Source: Mayamaea pseudoterrestris (Eukaryota > Bacillariophyta > Bacillariophyceae > Sellaphorales > Sellaphoraceae). Taken from it: a stretch of DNA of 64,000 bases. Location: positions 496,001 to 560,000 of the forward strand of contig BROI01000015.1 of NCBI GenBank assembly GCA_027923505.1, in the 5' to 3' direction. Of the stretch, positions 1-9,814 are shown piece after piece. Positions within the stretch are counted from its first letter, which is position 1, and each line of letters opens with the position of its first letter. The translations under genes and the position numbers were made by a program. The notes under the pieces were generated by a model. That model worked only from the letters and a program-made list of their open reading frames with translations. It was not told the origin of the DNA and did not search any database.

Positions 1-1116
1 GGGATCGGCGCGTCCACTCCGATAGTCGCTGCTGCTCGCCTCGTGGTCAGTGTTGGACATTGGGTAGGCGATTCGTCGGTTTCGTCGCGACGTCTGTTTT
101 TGTTCCACTACCGTGTCATTTCTTCGTGTCGCGATTGCGTCTATATATTGTAAGACGCGTGGAAACCAGTATATATCTTGTAATTGCTTCCGAGAAGGCA
201 TAACTGGTAGCGAAATGGATGACTTCGTTTGCCTCGAATCAACCTCATTGAGCGACAAGCTTTGACGGCGAATTGCCAAGTACATTGAAACTCCAGCATG
301 CCAGCGATATGAGAAATAGCCGACCATCATCATGGCAAGTATAAGGGCAGATTTTGCTGACAAGAAAGACAGTCGACCCTTTGCTGTTGGTTGTTGCCGC
401 GCTGACGACGAGCCGTGATGCATTTCCAGCCGATCAGAATCGTCGTCGTGTCTGTCGCGTACTCTCTTTCTCATTGTCACAGCAAACATTTCATTCACAG
501 TCAACAAATTCTGGTATGCGTATATGCTCAAAAACAATCAAGTCAAGGAGGAAGTGTCGATGCATGATATCATCCCAGCAGAAGACAAGTGCACACGGTC
601 GTCCATGGTGGCGCGCGCCATCGCGGACGGTTGGTAACCGGTCAGACATCAGTCATAACCGGTGCGAATCGAGCTAACTTCACAAAGGAACCACCGGTTT
701 GTGTATGCAAAATATTTATTAGTCGCTGACCAAAACTTAAAACAATGTTTTGGTTTCTCATTACCCATTGCCAGAACCGCCTTCGCTGTCCGAGCCCTAT
801 GTTTTTGCTCTGTTCGACAAGTCGACTTCCTACGTACTTTACCAGCTTTAGTCTGCGTGCAGAAGATATTCTGGTGCGCCCTCTGTGGAGCCAGCCAATG
901 CTGCTGTTACCAAAGCATATCTTCGATGTAACGTATTCAATGAGATGGGGCGCCTGTAGGACACGCATAAGGTACGCCGCAGCCATGGCTTTAAAAATAT
1001 CCTACCGGCAGTTTGTATAAGAATGAAACGGAACAAAACAATACAGAAAAGTCTATATAGCGTCTACAGCTTGTCTTTGCACATCAAGATTGTGGCATTC
1101 ACTGATTCAGGTAAAT
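1..1116. other. No recognisable gene
   Basis: Several open frames of 60-115 codons exist on both strands, but none shows a family motif, and most begin at non-ATG codons. The frame open from base 1 to about 150 could be the tail of a gene cut by the window edge. I see no tRNA, rRNA or snRNA signature. Confidence 0.4.
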
Positions 1117-3220
1117 CTACTTGCGCACCGGCTGGCCCTTCCTCCACTCGCCTTGGTGGCGCAAGGTACCATCCGGCCGAACCTCCTTGCCATAACCATC
1201 CATCTCGCCATACACCCAGTTGCCCTCATACCAGCCACCATCGCTCCATGACATTTTGCCGTAACCGTAAAACTCACCCTCACGAAATTCGCCTTCGTAT
1301 ACACTATGATCAGTAAAGACGCACCGACCTTTGCCGTGCCTCATTCCATCGACCCAGCTGCCAGTGTATGTTGATCCATCCTGGTACGTCATCTTGCCTT
1401 CAATCATTTGGCCGTTAATGTACTCGCCTTCAAAGACACGACCATCGGCAAACTTCATGATACCGCGTCCGTGCTTGTGATCGTTCTTTAGGCCTCCTTC
1501 GTAATAGTCACCATCACCATTAGACAATCGGCCATGGCCGGTCCATCGACCATGCTTCCAGTCGCCTGCACAAAAGCAAAATATAACAAGAAGTAAGCAT
1601 CAAAGTATACAGTTTATCGTATCTGGCAAGAAACATCGTGACAGACTCACCTTCATACCAGCGACCAGCTCGATCATATTCCAGCCGTCCATATCCATGA
1701 GGCATGTTTGTTGCGTTACTGATTGATCCTGTATACGTCCCTTGTTCGCCGTAGGGATCGGTAACGACGAGGGCTTGGACAGGGTACGTCCCCGCGCCGA
1801 CTGAGCTGGAATGATCTGTGCCATTCTCTACCTTATTGCCATTGCTCTTGCCATCCCATGAAACAGACTTGTTATCGGAGGACCCACCTTTGGAGAGATG
1901 GTTAGCTAATGACGAGCGCCGCTTTTGCTTGCCGATGGGTCCGCTGGATGGAGTATTGCTCGACTGCGCCGACGACTGCCCCATGCTGCTCCGTCGCGAC
2001 TGTCGCGTCCCATTGTCATTCTCATCATCGTCTCTAGAATGCTGCGACCCTCTCCAATTACTCGCCATACTCTTATTGTCAAAAGCTTCATTCTCTAGTG
2101 ACTCGTGTGACTCGGAATCGTCCTCGTCTGCGTCGAGTTCAATATCGCGGGGCAATGACTTGACCGACTTGCTTGCGGATACAATGGAAGTGGCTCGACT
2201 CGCCCTGGAAACTACACTGGCTCCGTCTCCGCGATTGTGATAGCTACTCCGGAAGGTAGCCACGGTGGTATTGTCATTCTCGTCATCATCGTAATGCTCC
2301 GACCAATCACCGTTTTCGCCATTCCATTGCGACAAATCCTCTTCTCCCTGCGTGTTGCTCTCCTCACCAAGTTCAATCTCGTCCGGAACGCCGGATCGTC
2401 CACTCCTTCCAGAATGCGTCCGTCTCTGTCTCGCAGGTCGCGCATTTTGACTTTGATTATGTCTGGCCTTTGAGACGGCACCGGATCGGACGCTTTTGGC
2501 TTCTGCCGGTATGTGCTCCTCCTGCAGTTTGCGAACCATGTCATGCAGAAACTTGAGTTGATCCTGCATGCTCTCGAGCTGATCTTTCAGTTTTACATTC
2601 TCCTGCTCTTTTTGGCTTAAAAGGTACTCTGCGCGACTGCGTTCCGTCGTGACTGTTCGCATCTCATCGTCTTCGTCCTCCTCCTCGTCCGACCCCGAGG
2701 CATGCGAAATATGAGCAGCAGATGGAGGAGTCTTTCCAGCTCGCTGATATTCCAAATCTTCTTTAGCTTGAAGAAAGTGTGCCTTGACGACCTCTTTGGG
2801 ATTGTTTGGAACTTGCAGGTAGAATATGTCTCCTCGTCCGTTGGTAATCGTGTCGCGCGGATCGAGCGAGTAAAGGTATTTCTTAGCGCCATGCTCGGAG
2901 AATGGTTTCAAAAAGGAGAATTTCTGCTCGGACGCAGCCTTTTTCGCATGTTGCTCTGTAAAATGGTGCTTTGCTACATTGTATCGAGCCATCTCATGGT
3001 CCTTGACAACTTTCCACTCCTCGCGCTTTGATGGATCTACTTTAAGTATGCGATCGACTGATTGCTTCAGCGCAGTACTCTCCGTCTCATCTTTTGTAAA
3101 TTTTATTTTGACAACGCCGTCCCAGAATGGATGCCGTGCTTCCCGAAATGCCTTTTGATAGACGCGACAGTTCTTCCACCCGCACACGCACTTGGGAAGT
3201 GGAGCAGGACCATCCGCCAT
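1117..3220 (-). CDS. MORN-repeat protein with coiled coil
   Basis: Two exons, 3220-1651 and 1565-1117, joined across an 85-bp GT-AG intron (GTGAGT donor, GCAG acceptor); the product is about 672 aa. The join restores an interrupted MORN repeat (RWYEG|DWKHG). The N-terminus (residues 1-170) has a CxC-x4-C motif in CVCGWKNC and an unassigned globular region. A coiled coil follows near residues 200-245, then a long acidic, Ser-rich linker. About eight MORN repeats (YEG-x2-G-x-GxG type) fill the last 190 residues. MORN repeats commonly bind membranes or scaffold cytoskeleton and flagellar structures; the partner here is unknown. A second MORN protein at 58812-60584 has a similar repeat block. The ATG at 3220 is in good context. 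Confidence 0.88.
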
Positions 3221-3986
3221 CTTTTCTGGTTCTCGACTGTCGAGAAATCAAATGATGGACAATAGAGACAATGAACCTATGTTATTCCGCCTATTGTTAC
3301 AAAGGAGATTTGATGGCTCTTGCTAGCAAAAGACTTGTCGGCGTCGAGGTGAGGAGGGTCTTCATCGCTGCCAAGCAAGAAGCACCGCGCGGCGGCATGG
3401 GTCACAAGCGGGTCATTCTTGCGTTTTCTTTCGTACCGCAGGTGACGTCACACTGACGGCACTGACGCCACAAATCGCAGTATAGCTGAAAGAGTACTAG
3501 CGGTCTTTCGAGACAACTTCTGCTGCAAAGCTACTGCCGGTCCATACCTACAGTAGTAGTTGAAGAAGCTAATAGTATCGTAGGACCCTTGCAGTAAATT
3601 AGTTTTCGACACACTGGCAGCTAGTGCATACTCTGCAATAACGACCTTCGTCGTCCTCGCTGTTGCAAGCCTCATTGCTTTCGCAACCTGCTAAAATGAA
3701 AGGGTTGTCGCTAGTTCTCCTCTTCGCCTTACCCGCTGGCGAAAAAATTTGTCGCTCAGACCGTTACGTCTCTTGGCCTATCTAACCGGTACTTATCCCT
3801 TTTGAACGTACGACCGATGAGCATGATCCGGAATATGACTACAAGGTTACACTAACTACATATTTATGATTGTCGCTTCGGCTAAAAGAAACTATACGTT
3901 CCTGGACCTTACGATCTTGCACATAATCTCGCTGTGCTTTATACGAGTATAATAGTTACATCATGCAGTTAAAAAAGTGATGGCGC
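3221..3986. other. Intergenic region
   Basis: The gap lies between the start of the MORN gene and the stop of the transporter gene. No coding sequence is recognised. It holds a perfect TGACGTCA palindrome and, near 3784, AACCGGTACTTA, a near match to the TACCGGTA motif described under the findings. Confidence 0.5.
3443..3450. promoter_or_regulatory. TGACGTCA palindrome (CRE/bZIP-type site)
   Basis: This exact 8-bp palindrome is the classic CRE-type bZIP target and lies about 225 bp upstream of the MORN gene start. A bZIP gene is present at 7855-8634, but no link between the two can be shown from sequence. Confidence 0.35.
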
Positions 3987-5135
3987 TCACCGAAACCAAC
4001 CCCTCTTCCTTTCCTTAGCACCACCGCTCGTGTTCCTGTCCGACATCAGCTCCACCATTTCCTCTTCCGCCTCCATACTCTTGTCAAGTACAAGATTCTG
4101 CTCGTCATCTTTGTCAATGCCATTCTCTGGCGCATCCAATCCTTTCTTCTCGATAGGCGACGTCGAAGTCTTGGGCGCTGCCTTTTCATTGACGCTTATC
4201 CACGAATATCTCGCCGATCCAGCAAGTACCACAGCAATGCCAACTCCATTTAACAAAGCAACTTCGGTTCCGAATATAATAGTTGAAATGATAATCATGA
4301 GAACTTGCTTCACATTGGCGGCGATACACAAGGTGAGCGGACTCGTCAGCTTGTTGGACTGGAGCGAGCAGATGTTGAGACTGAAACTAAAGGCACCACT
4401 GAGCCAAACGACAAACATCGGATACGGATCGGCAAAAGGCGAGAGTTCAGTGGGCCATCTCTTGGCGATGGCTTGTATCTCACCCGTCAATAACGCCATG
4501 ACCAAGCACTGGATAAGCGCCAGTGGTGCCATGTGCGCAAGCAAGTCCACGGGGTGCAACTTGAGATTGCCCGTGAGCATTTCACCACTTGCAACCACTT
4601 TCAGCGCCGCCAGTACAATGCAAGCCATTGTGTAAAAGAATCCCAGCCAAGTGTAGCTCATGTCACCCATGCAGGCCATCGCAACACCGACAATGATTGG
4701 AACGACTGACAAAAGTCTTTTCGCGGAAAACTTTTTGCCCATGGCCAAGCCCATGGCAATCGTTAGCGCCGGCACAAGACTGCGCATGACTTGATTAAAG
4801 TTGACCGAAACGTATCGCAAGCTGACGTTTCCAATCGCAATATTGAGACTGAATACAACGGAAAACATCATGATCAATCGTCGACCCGAGGCATCTAATG
4901 ATGACCGATTCACTGTTCCAAGCAGTCGCGTCACCCAACTATCTGATTTTCGGGACGAATGTAAAACAATAATGCTTCCAAGCGAGTTGCAGGCCATGTG
5001 AATGGCCGATAAAAAGTATGGATAGCGAAAGTCGACCTTGGCAAATGCCGCCTTGTTTAAAAGCGTAACTCCAATGTTGTTCAGCGTCCATATTACAAGC
5101 CAAAAGCTAAATAGAATGTTGAGTGTCAATGACAT
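3987..5135 (-). CDS. TPT/DMT-family sugar-phosphate or nucleotide-sugar transporter
   Basis: An intronless 382-aa frame with about ten hydrophobic segments. The order and motifs are those of the triose-phosphate-translocator branch of the drug/metabolite transporters: NKAAF near the end of helix 1, an FNQVMRSLVPALT segment in the middle, KVVASGEMLTG, and an SNKLTSPLTLCIAANVKQ segment near the C-terminus. These proteins exchange phosphorylated sugars, phosphoenolpyruvate or nucleotide sugars across Golgi, ER or plastid membranes. There is no plastid presequence, because the first helix starts within a few residues of the ATG, so Golgi/ER is more likely than plastid. The C-terminal 60 residues are acidic and probably cytosolic. 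A possible donor (GTGAGC) overlaps the stop codon, so an extra short 3' exon cannot be excluded. The substrate cannot be told. Confidence 0.85.
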   Translation of the reverse strand: MSLTLNILFSFWLVIWTLNNIGVTLLNKAAFAKVDFRYPYFLSAIHMACNSLGSIIVLHSSRKSDSWVTRLLGTVNRSSLDASGRRLIMMFSVVFSLNIAIGNVSLRYVSVNFNQVMRSLVPALTIAMGLAMGKKFSAKRLLSVVPIIVGVAMACMGDMSYTWLGFFYTMACIVLAALKVVASGEMLTGNLKLHPVDLLAHMAPLALIQCLVMALLTGEIQAIAKRWPTELSPFADPYPMFVVWLSGAFSFSLNICSLQSNKLTSPLTLCIAANVKQVLMIIISTIIFGTEVALLNGVGIAVVLAGSARYSWISVNEKAAPKTSTSPIEKKGLDAPENGIDKDDEQNLVLDKSMEAEEEMVELMSDRNTSGGAKERKRGWFR

Positions 5136-5769
5136 TAACGGTTGAGCGCAGGTAACTCATACTTTATGCATTATCGATCAATGCAAGAAAAATGAACGTC
5201 GGAATATGGTCGCATGAAACGTGAAAATGACTTTGATGCGAAACGTCGCGCAAGAATTAAAGTCGACGACCAATGCAATCAATCAAATCAAGGCAACAAA
5301 CACATTCAATCCAACAAAATGGTTTTGGAAGTACGTACCCTCCAGCACTGCATAGTGTAGCTCGAAGATTCATGGTCCGGCTGGGTCGAAGGCTAAATGT
5401 AGAAACGGATGAAGGTGGTCCTTGAATCGACCAACGTCAGCTTTTCTGAGTTACCGTATCGACTATATCAGGCAAAATGATCTTCGATGATTTAACCGCA
5501 CGGCATCAACTTGATCTACGTCAAGGCTGTCTGATACTTGGCTTTTAGAACGGCCAAGGTCGTCTCGTTCGAATGTTGCGCCCCGAATCGACAGTTGGGT
5601 GGAGTCGCGACTCGAAACGCGTCGTAACGGTAATGCCTAGAGATCGACTTACCGGTACTTACTTACCGCTTTACTTGGAAATGATCGACCGTTCATCGCG
5701 CAATGAACAGCAAGCAGTGCCTCGATTCGATCCAATCGTCTGCCTGTTACCACTCTCTGATATATAATC
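5136..5769. other. Divergent intergenic region (transporter / RPL39)
   Basis: This 634-bp gap separates the starts of two divergent genes. It contains the palindrome TACCGGTA at 5650-5657 and a TATATAA stretch at 5761-5767, directly in front of the RPL39 ATG. No coding sequence is seen. Confidence 0.45.
5650..5657. promoter_or_regulatory. TACCGGTA palindrome upstream of RPL39
   Basis: An exact 8-bp palindrome 113 bp upstream of the RPL39 ATG. The same word recurs between genes elsewhere in the window, at 21175, 21322, 31804, 38001 and 63437. Confidence 0.35.
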
Positions 5770-6126
5770 ATGGTGCGTCGTATTAGAATGTTGATAGTTA
5801 AGAAGGGGAAGGGGGTCTTTTATAGCATTGATGCAGCTTTTTGACTCGAAGTGCAGGAGCGTTGACGTAGAGCTCAACTTTGTGACTCGAGTTCAGGAGA
5901 CGCATATAAATTACATGCACTCACACAAAGTTCACATCATTTTTCTCATTCTCTTTCGTTATTTCTACTGCAGCCATCACAAAAGTCTTTCCGAACCAAG
6001 CGAACACTCGCCAAGAAGCAGCGTCAGAACCGCCCGCTTCCACAATGGATCCGCATGCGAACGGACAATACCATTCAGTGGAACGCCAAGCGCCGTCACT
6101 GGCGCAGAACCAAGCTTGGTCTATAA
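5770..6126 (+). CDS. RPL39: 60S ribosomal protein L39 (eL39)
   Basis: The whole first exon is the ATG at 5770-5772. A 201-bp intron follows (5773-5973, GTGCGT...CTGCAG), and exon 2 (5974-6126) encodes the other 50 residues, giving 51 aa, the usual eL39 length. The protein reads [16 protein letters not shown], then [16 protein letters not shown] and [11 protein letters not shown], which is the near-invariant eL39 sequence. eL39 lies in the wall of the peptide exit tunnel of the large subunit. The gene is easy to miss because the exon-2 frame lacks its own start codon and a longer open frame overlaps it. Its intron placement resembles that of RPS18 in this window. Confidence 0.95.
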
Positions 6127-6364
6127 ATTGCTATTGATTGGAATGGTATAACATTTAATATAGACTGATACTGATTGCAACGAATGGCGTATGACGACTG
6201 ATTTAAGCATCGTTTAAGAGTGTGTCAATCACGACGCTCATACCGCACGAAGTAGGCTTACGTAGGTTGTTTTTAAACCCAACATTGAACTCGTTTGTTA
6301 CCATTTGGCTCTTGTAATTTGCAATCTCCATCTGCAATCGCTTACTGGGGCGCCACCTTCCAAG

Positions 6365-7351
6365 CTACTTCCACGACTTTGGATCGTACAAGTCAACTCC
6401 TCTTCGATACATATCGATTCGTTTGGCTGCAACGCGTCGCATTAAACTCGCAAATATATGGGCTGGCATAAGCTTTTCCAAGTAGAGCGCCGTTAATGTT
6501 GGCTGGGGAGAAAGCCAGACAGTTGAACCGACGCTAGAGGCTTGCGATCGCGACATTGCCGCCAGTGTCAACTCAGCACATCTGGTAGCAGACATTTTCA
6601 ATGGGCTTGGTGGGTTTGTTCTTCCGCTATTAGTACTTGAGACGCTCGCTGTGCTGCTACCAGACGCCGAGTGAAAGTCTGTGTCAACTGGACCGGGGCA
6701 TATCAGGTCGATGATCAAATCGCTTCGTTCCGCCGCAAGCGATTTGAAGTAGCCCTGCGATGCATGTTTCGAAGCAGCGTACGCTGCAGAAAGAGGAACG
6801 GGAAGAAATGCAGCAATGCTACTCATGACAACAATGTGACGACACTGGAGCGTCGGAGTCAATATCATCTGCCAGAGCGCATTCGCAGCGAGCATGTCGG
6901 ATGTTGTTTCCGGCGAAGTTTCCGATGCCAAACTTAGATGCCCGCGGCCGGCGTTAAGTATACAAATATCGCAATTTATGCTTTGACTTGCTTCCAGCAA
7001 AGCAGTGGCGTTGGTCACATCCAACAAATGAATCTGGATCTTGGCATGCGAGTTCGGTTGCGATGATAATGATTGTTGCTTTCGGCATGCATCAGCAACC
7101 TCATCCAGCTTTTCCTTGCTGCGAGCACTTAAAATCAAATTATTATCCTTGGTTGCAAGCTGTAAAGCCAACTCCCGTCCGATCCCAGAGCTCGCACCAA
7201 TGATCCATACGTTTTGCTTGGCGATCGGGTGGGTGTACGCTCGCAAGGCTGCGTACATCCAAAGTGACGGGTTGCAATCCATCTTTGCGAAAGTTGTAGC
7301 AGCCGCTGCTGCTGCAGCAGCCGTTACAGCCACTATATATGACGGTATCAT
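6365..7351 (-). CDS. Short-chain dehydrogenase/reductase, membrane-anchored (DHRS7-like)
   Basis: A single-exon SDR of about 328 aa. From the ATG at 7351 the product starts with a hydrophobic, Ala-rich segment (MIPSYIVAV, then a run of eight Ala), a likely ER anchor. The Rossmann cofactor motif GASSGIG follows, then the NAG motif and the catalytic Ser...YxxxK (YAASKHA). It ends with a PGPVDTDF segment. The layout matches the classical SDR group that includes DHRS7, which uses NADP(H) to reduce carbonyl or steroid/retinoid-like substrates. An upstream in-frame ATG at 7528 would add a 59-residue Arg/Ser-rich leader; I prefer 7351 because the anchor then begins at the N-terminus. The substrate is unknown. 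The gene converges on RPL39. Confidence 0.85.
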   Translation of the reverse strand: MIPSYIVAVTAAAAAAAATTFAKMDCNPSLWMYAALRAYTHPIAKQNVWIIGASSGIGRELALQLATKDNNLILSARSKEKLDEVADACRKQQSLSSQPNSHAKIQIHLLDVTNATALLEASQSINCDICILNAGRGHLSLASETSPETTSDMLAANALWQMILTPTLQCRHIVVMSSIAAFLPVPLSAAYAASKHASQGYFKSLAAERSDLIIDLICPGPVDTDFHSASGSSTASVSSTNSGRTNPPSPLKMSATRCAELTLAAMSRSQASSVGSTVWLSPQPTLTALYLEKLMPAHIFASLMRRVAAKRIDMYRRGVDLYDPKSWK

Positions 7352-7854
7352 CGAAAGTGAAGTAAGTGGGCTGGCTGAGTGTTTGTGCGAGCTTGGTCTT
7401 GGATAAGTTGACGGTCGAAAGTCGAAACGCAAACATCCTTTTAACCGCTGCGATACCAGTCGTGTCAAAACTTGCGGGCACGTATTCACTGCGCAGCTGT
7501 TTCGATGTGATTGGGCCTTTTCTTCCATGCATCGTCGTCAGCTTTCCCTCGGCAAAGTGACGAGGGGAACCAGTACTGTTCGAGCTTTTAATGCTTTTGC
7601 AGCAGCACAGGAGCATGGAGGGACTAGTTTGCAATGACCAGTTGCCTACAACAAGTAGGAAGTCGTTGGACTCGTCAACAGCGGTGCCTGTGACCCGAGT
7701 AATGTTAATGGGACAGGCGAGGCATCATTGGCGACCCAACTTCATCTTTCCGCAGCTGCACTGGCAACAAAGTAATGCGATGATGAAAGCCTAGCGGTGT
7801 CAAGATTATATATTGTTACTGTTAATGCGATACAAAGGATCAACTGTCCTTGTT
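7352..7854. other. Intergenic region upstream of the SDR gene
   Basis: About 500 bp between the preferred SDR start and the bZIP stop. The part up to 7528 is open in frame with the SDR gene and may be coding if the upstream ATG is used. Nothing else is recognised. Confidence 0.35.
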
Positions 7855-8634
7855 TCAGTTTTGACGGCAATTATTACCCGATTGATCCGACTGCTGATCC
7901 TTTCCTCCGACATTAGTCGAATCCCCACGTCCATGTTGTCGTTGGTGCTGGCTCAGTTGCCCCTGCCGTCGCTGATTAAACAGTAGATTATTTAGAAGAT
8001 CGGAGGCAGGTGGTAAAGATGATCCGTTTGAATAGCCCTGACCTGCACCAGCGAAGAACGCCTGCGTCTGACCTGCTCTTAGTACGTCGGCATAGAGACT
8101 ATGCAATCGCAAAGCCTCGTGCGGAAGACCTCCAGGAAATGGCAGGTATGTTTGTGGTGAAAGCAATGATGGTTCGAAGCATTGAAACGAAGAAGCATGA
8201 CCTTGCTGACGCGCCAGTGCCTGCATTAACATCAAATCTGTAGAACCCAGCGACGGAAGCGACAATGATGGGGAGAATGACATGGATCCATTAAGACTCC
8301 GTAATTGCTGTTGGTCGTATATTTGAGCGACTTGCTTCGCTCTCTCCAAAAGTCCACGAAGTCGGCTTTCTTCTAATCTCAGGTAGTGATTATTCTCTTC
8401 AATTTGAAGGCATTGATCTTGTAAAACGTTGGACTCAATTTTCCGCCTTGCATACTTTCGACGTGCATACAAAGCGTTGCGTTTTCGCAAAAAGTCCTTA
8501 CGAATTGATGGCTCTGCCACACTCTGATCCGTCTCGGGATCGGCGCCAAGAGTAGTTTCGTGTTCCGAAACACTGCAGTCGGTCACGTCGACCACGTTAC
8601 TCATCCCGGCGCATGGTTTATTGTCGTCGTCCAT
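7855..8634 (-). CDS. bZIP transcription factor with atypical basic region
   Basis: A single-exon 259-aa protein. The basic region spans residues 45-66 (RKRNALYARRKYARRK). The zipper has Leu/Ile at 71, 78, 85 and 92, an exact heptad. The invariant Asn (N53) lies 18 residues before the first zipper Leu, as in GCN4, so the alignment is secure. At the position of the near-invariant Arg of the N-x7-R signature there is Tyr (Y61), and the middle Ala pair is Tyr-Ala. The C-terminal half is Gln-, Ser- and Gly-rich and may be an activation region. bZIPs bind DNA as dimers; the altered basic residue suggests a non-canonical target. The specific family member is not recognised. Confidence 0.82.
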   Translation of the reverse strand: MDDDNKPCAGMSNVVDVTDCSVSEHETTLGADPETDQSVAEPSIRKDFLRKRNALYARRKYARRKIESNVLQDQCLQIEENNHYLRLEESRLRGLLERAKQVAQIYDQQQLRSLNGSMSFSPSLSLPSLGSTDLMLMQALARQQGHASSFQCFEPSLLSPQTYLPFPGGLPHEALRLHSLYADVLRAGQTQAFFAGAGQGYSNGSSLPPASDLLNNLLFNQRRQGQLSQHQRQHGRGDSTNVGGKDQQSDQSGNNCRQN

Positions 8635-9065
8635 TCTCGCGACAATTATTTAAAACTGACTATGTGAAGCACTGATTGTTTTATATCTGCGACGGAAAAG
8701 TTATGCAAACGACGACAATGCGAAGCGTGATGGAAGCGAAGCGAAGACGGTGCTTTGTGGACTGTGAGCTTCTTTTGTTGCGCCGCAAAGCAGCAACTTC
8801 AAACACGTATTTATGATCTATTGCCTTCTTTTCCTTGGATCCGATCCTGCACGCACACTATCGGAGAGGAAAAGTTCTTTGGGCCAGAAATACCATGCGT
8901 GACAGTTTTGCTGCAGGCTCGCTCGTCGCGCCGGGCCGTCAACTGCGCACCAATTTGTCACAATTCACAATAACTCACAACACGACTACTCGTACTCGTT
9001 AACGTTACGTCGCTTTTTAAGTTCAATTATGCAGCAACAGTACAAATAAATCAAGTCTCCAGACG
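8635..9065. other. Intergenic region upstream of the bZIP gene
   Basis: About 430 bp with no recognisable coding sequence or RNA gene. It presumably contains the bZIP promoter. Confidence 0.4.
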
Positions 9066-9474
9066 ATGATACACCGACGACACCAAAGTGTTTGGCGTCT
9101 TCTGAATGCTTTTGCGATTACGGCGCAACCCGTACGCGGAGCCCTGCTATTCGGAATTCAAAGCGACGACGGGGATGTTGCGAGCAGTTTCGCCTCAAGA
9201 ATGGTGTACGATCCACTCATTGAGCGCCTATATCTCACGGGGTCGAGCTATGCGGGGTTTTTCGACTCAAAATACTCGCACCGATCGAGTTTAAGCAATT
9301 GCAACTGCTTCCTAGCCTGTCCAACTACCGACCGCGAGCTATAATCGAGGGCCCATTTGGCTTTTGAAAGAGCCACGCGGCAAAGAGAACGTATCAGAAA
9401 TATGCTCGGACGTCCATTTGTATCGACGCAATAATGCGAGAGCGTACTATCTCGCTGGGCCGCAAGCGATCTAA
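9066..9474 (+). pseudogene. Probable decayed fragment of a stramenopile propeller-like protein
   Basis: An ATG frame from 9066 reads LFGIQSDDGDVASSF, then MVYDPLIERLYLTGSSYAGF and SNCNCFLA. I associate this style (YDP..-LY-x-TG-x-Y..FF, SNCFLA) with large secreted or membrane SBBP/propeller-like proteins of diatoms. Immediately after CFLA, near 9316, the coding pattern moves to the +1 frame (VQLPT, GPIWLLKEP, EICSDVHLYRR) and stops at 9474. One extra base would explain the shift. No full-length repeat array follows, so this is most likely a broken fragment of a host gene. Family recognition comes from memory of related proteins and is not secure. Confidence 0.35.
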
Positions 9475-9814
9475 ACATCGTCCAATGCACGACGATGAGT
9501 GCATGACCTCGATTGAGATGAGATATCGTGTACTAAACATCACCTTACGAGACGACTGGTAAAAAATCGAAAGCAATGAATTAAAGCGCGACTCACTGGT
9601 ACCAGGGGCCCCACCGCTCGCAGCTGCGTACATATAGCGGCCAGGCTCCAAATACTAATCGCCAAACAATGAATGCCTCCAGTAGCAGCGAGACCAAAAA
9701 AATGATAGCCATGCACGTCTGTACCAGGAACGAATGAGAGATTTTTCGATAACAGCGGTGTACAAGCCTGATAAATGTTCGATTTGCTGCATTCTTAATA
9801 GCTGTAAAAATTAC
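9475..9814. other. Intergenic region
   Basis: About 340 bp downstream of the SCOT stop codon and of the decayed fragment. No feature is recognised. Confidence 0.4.
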
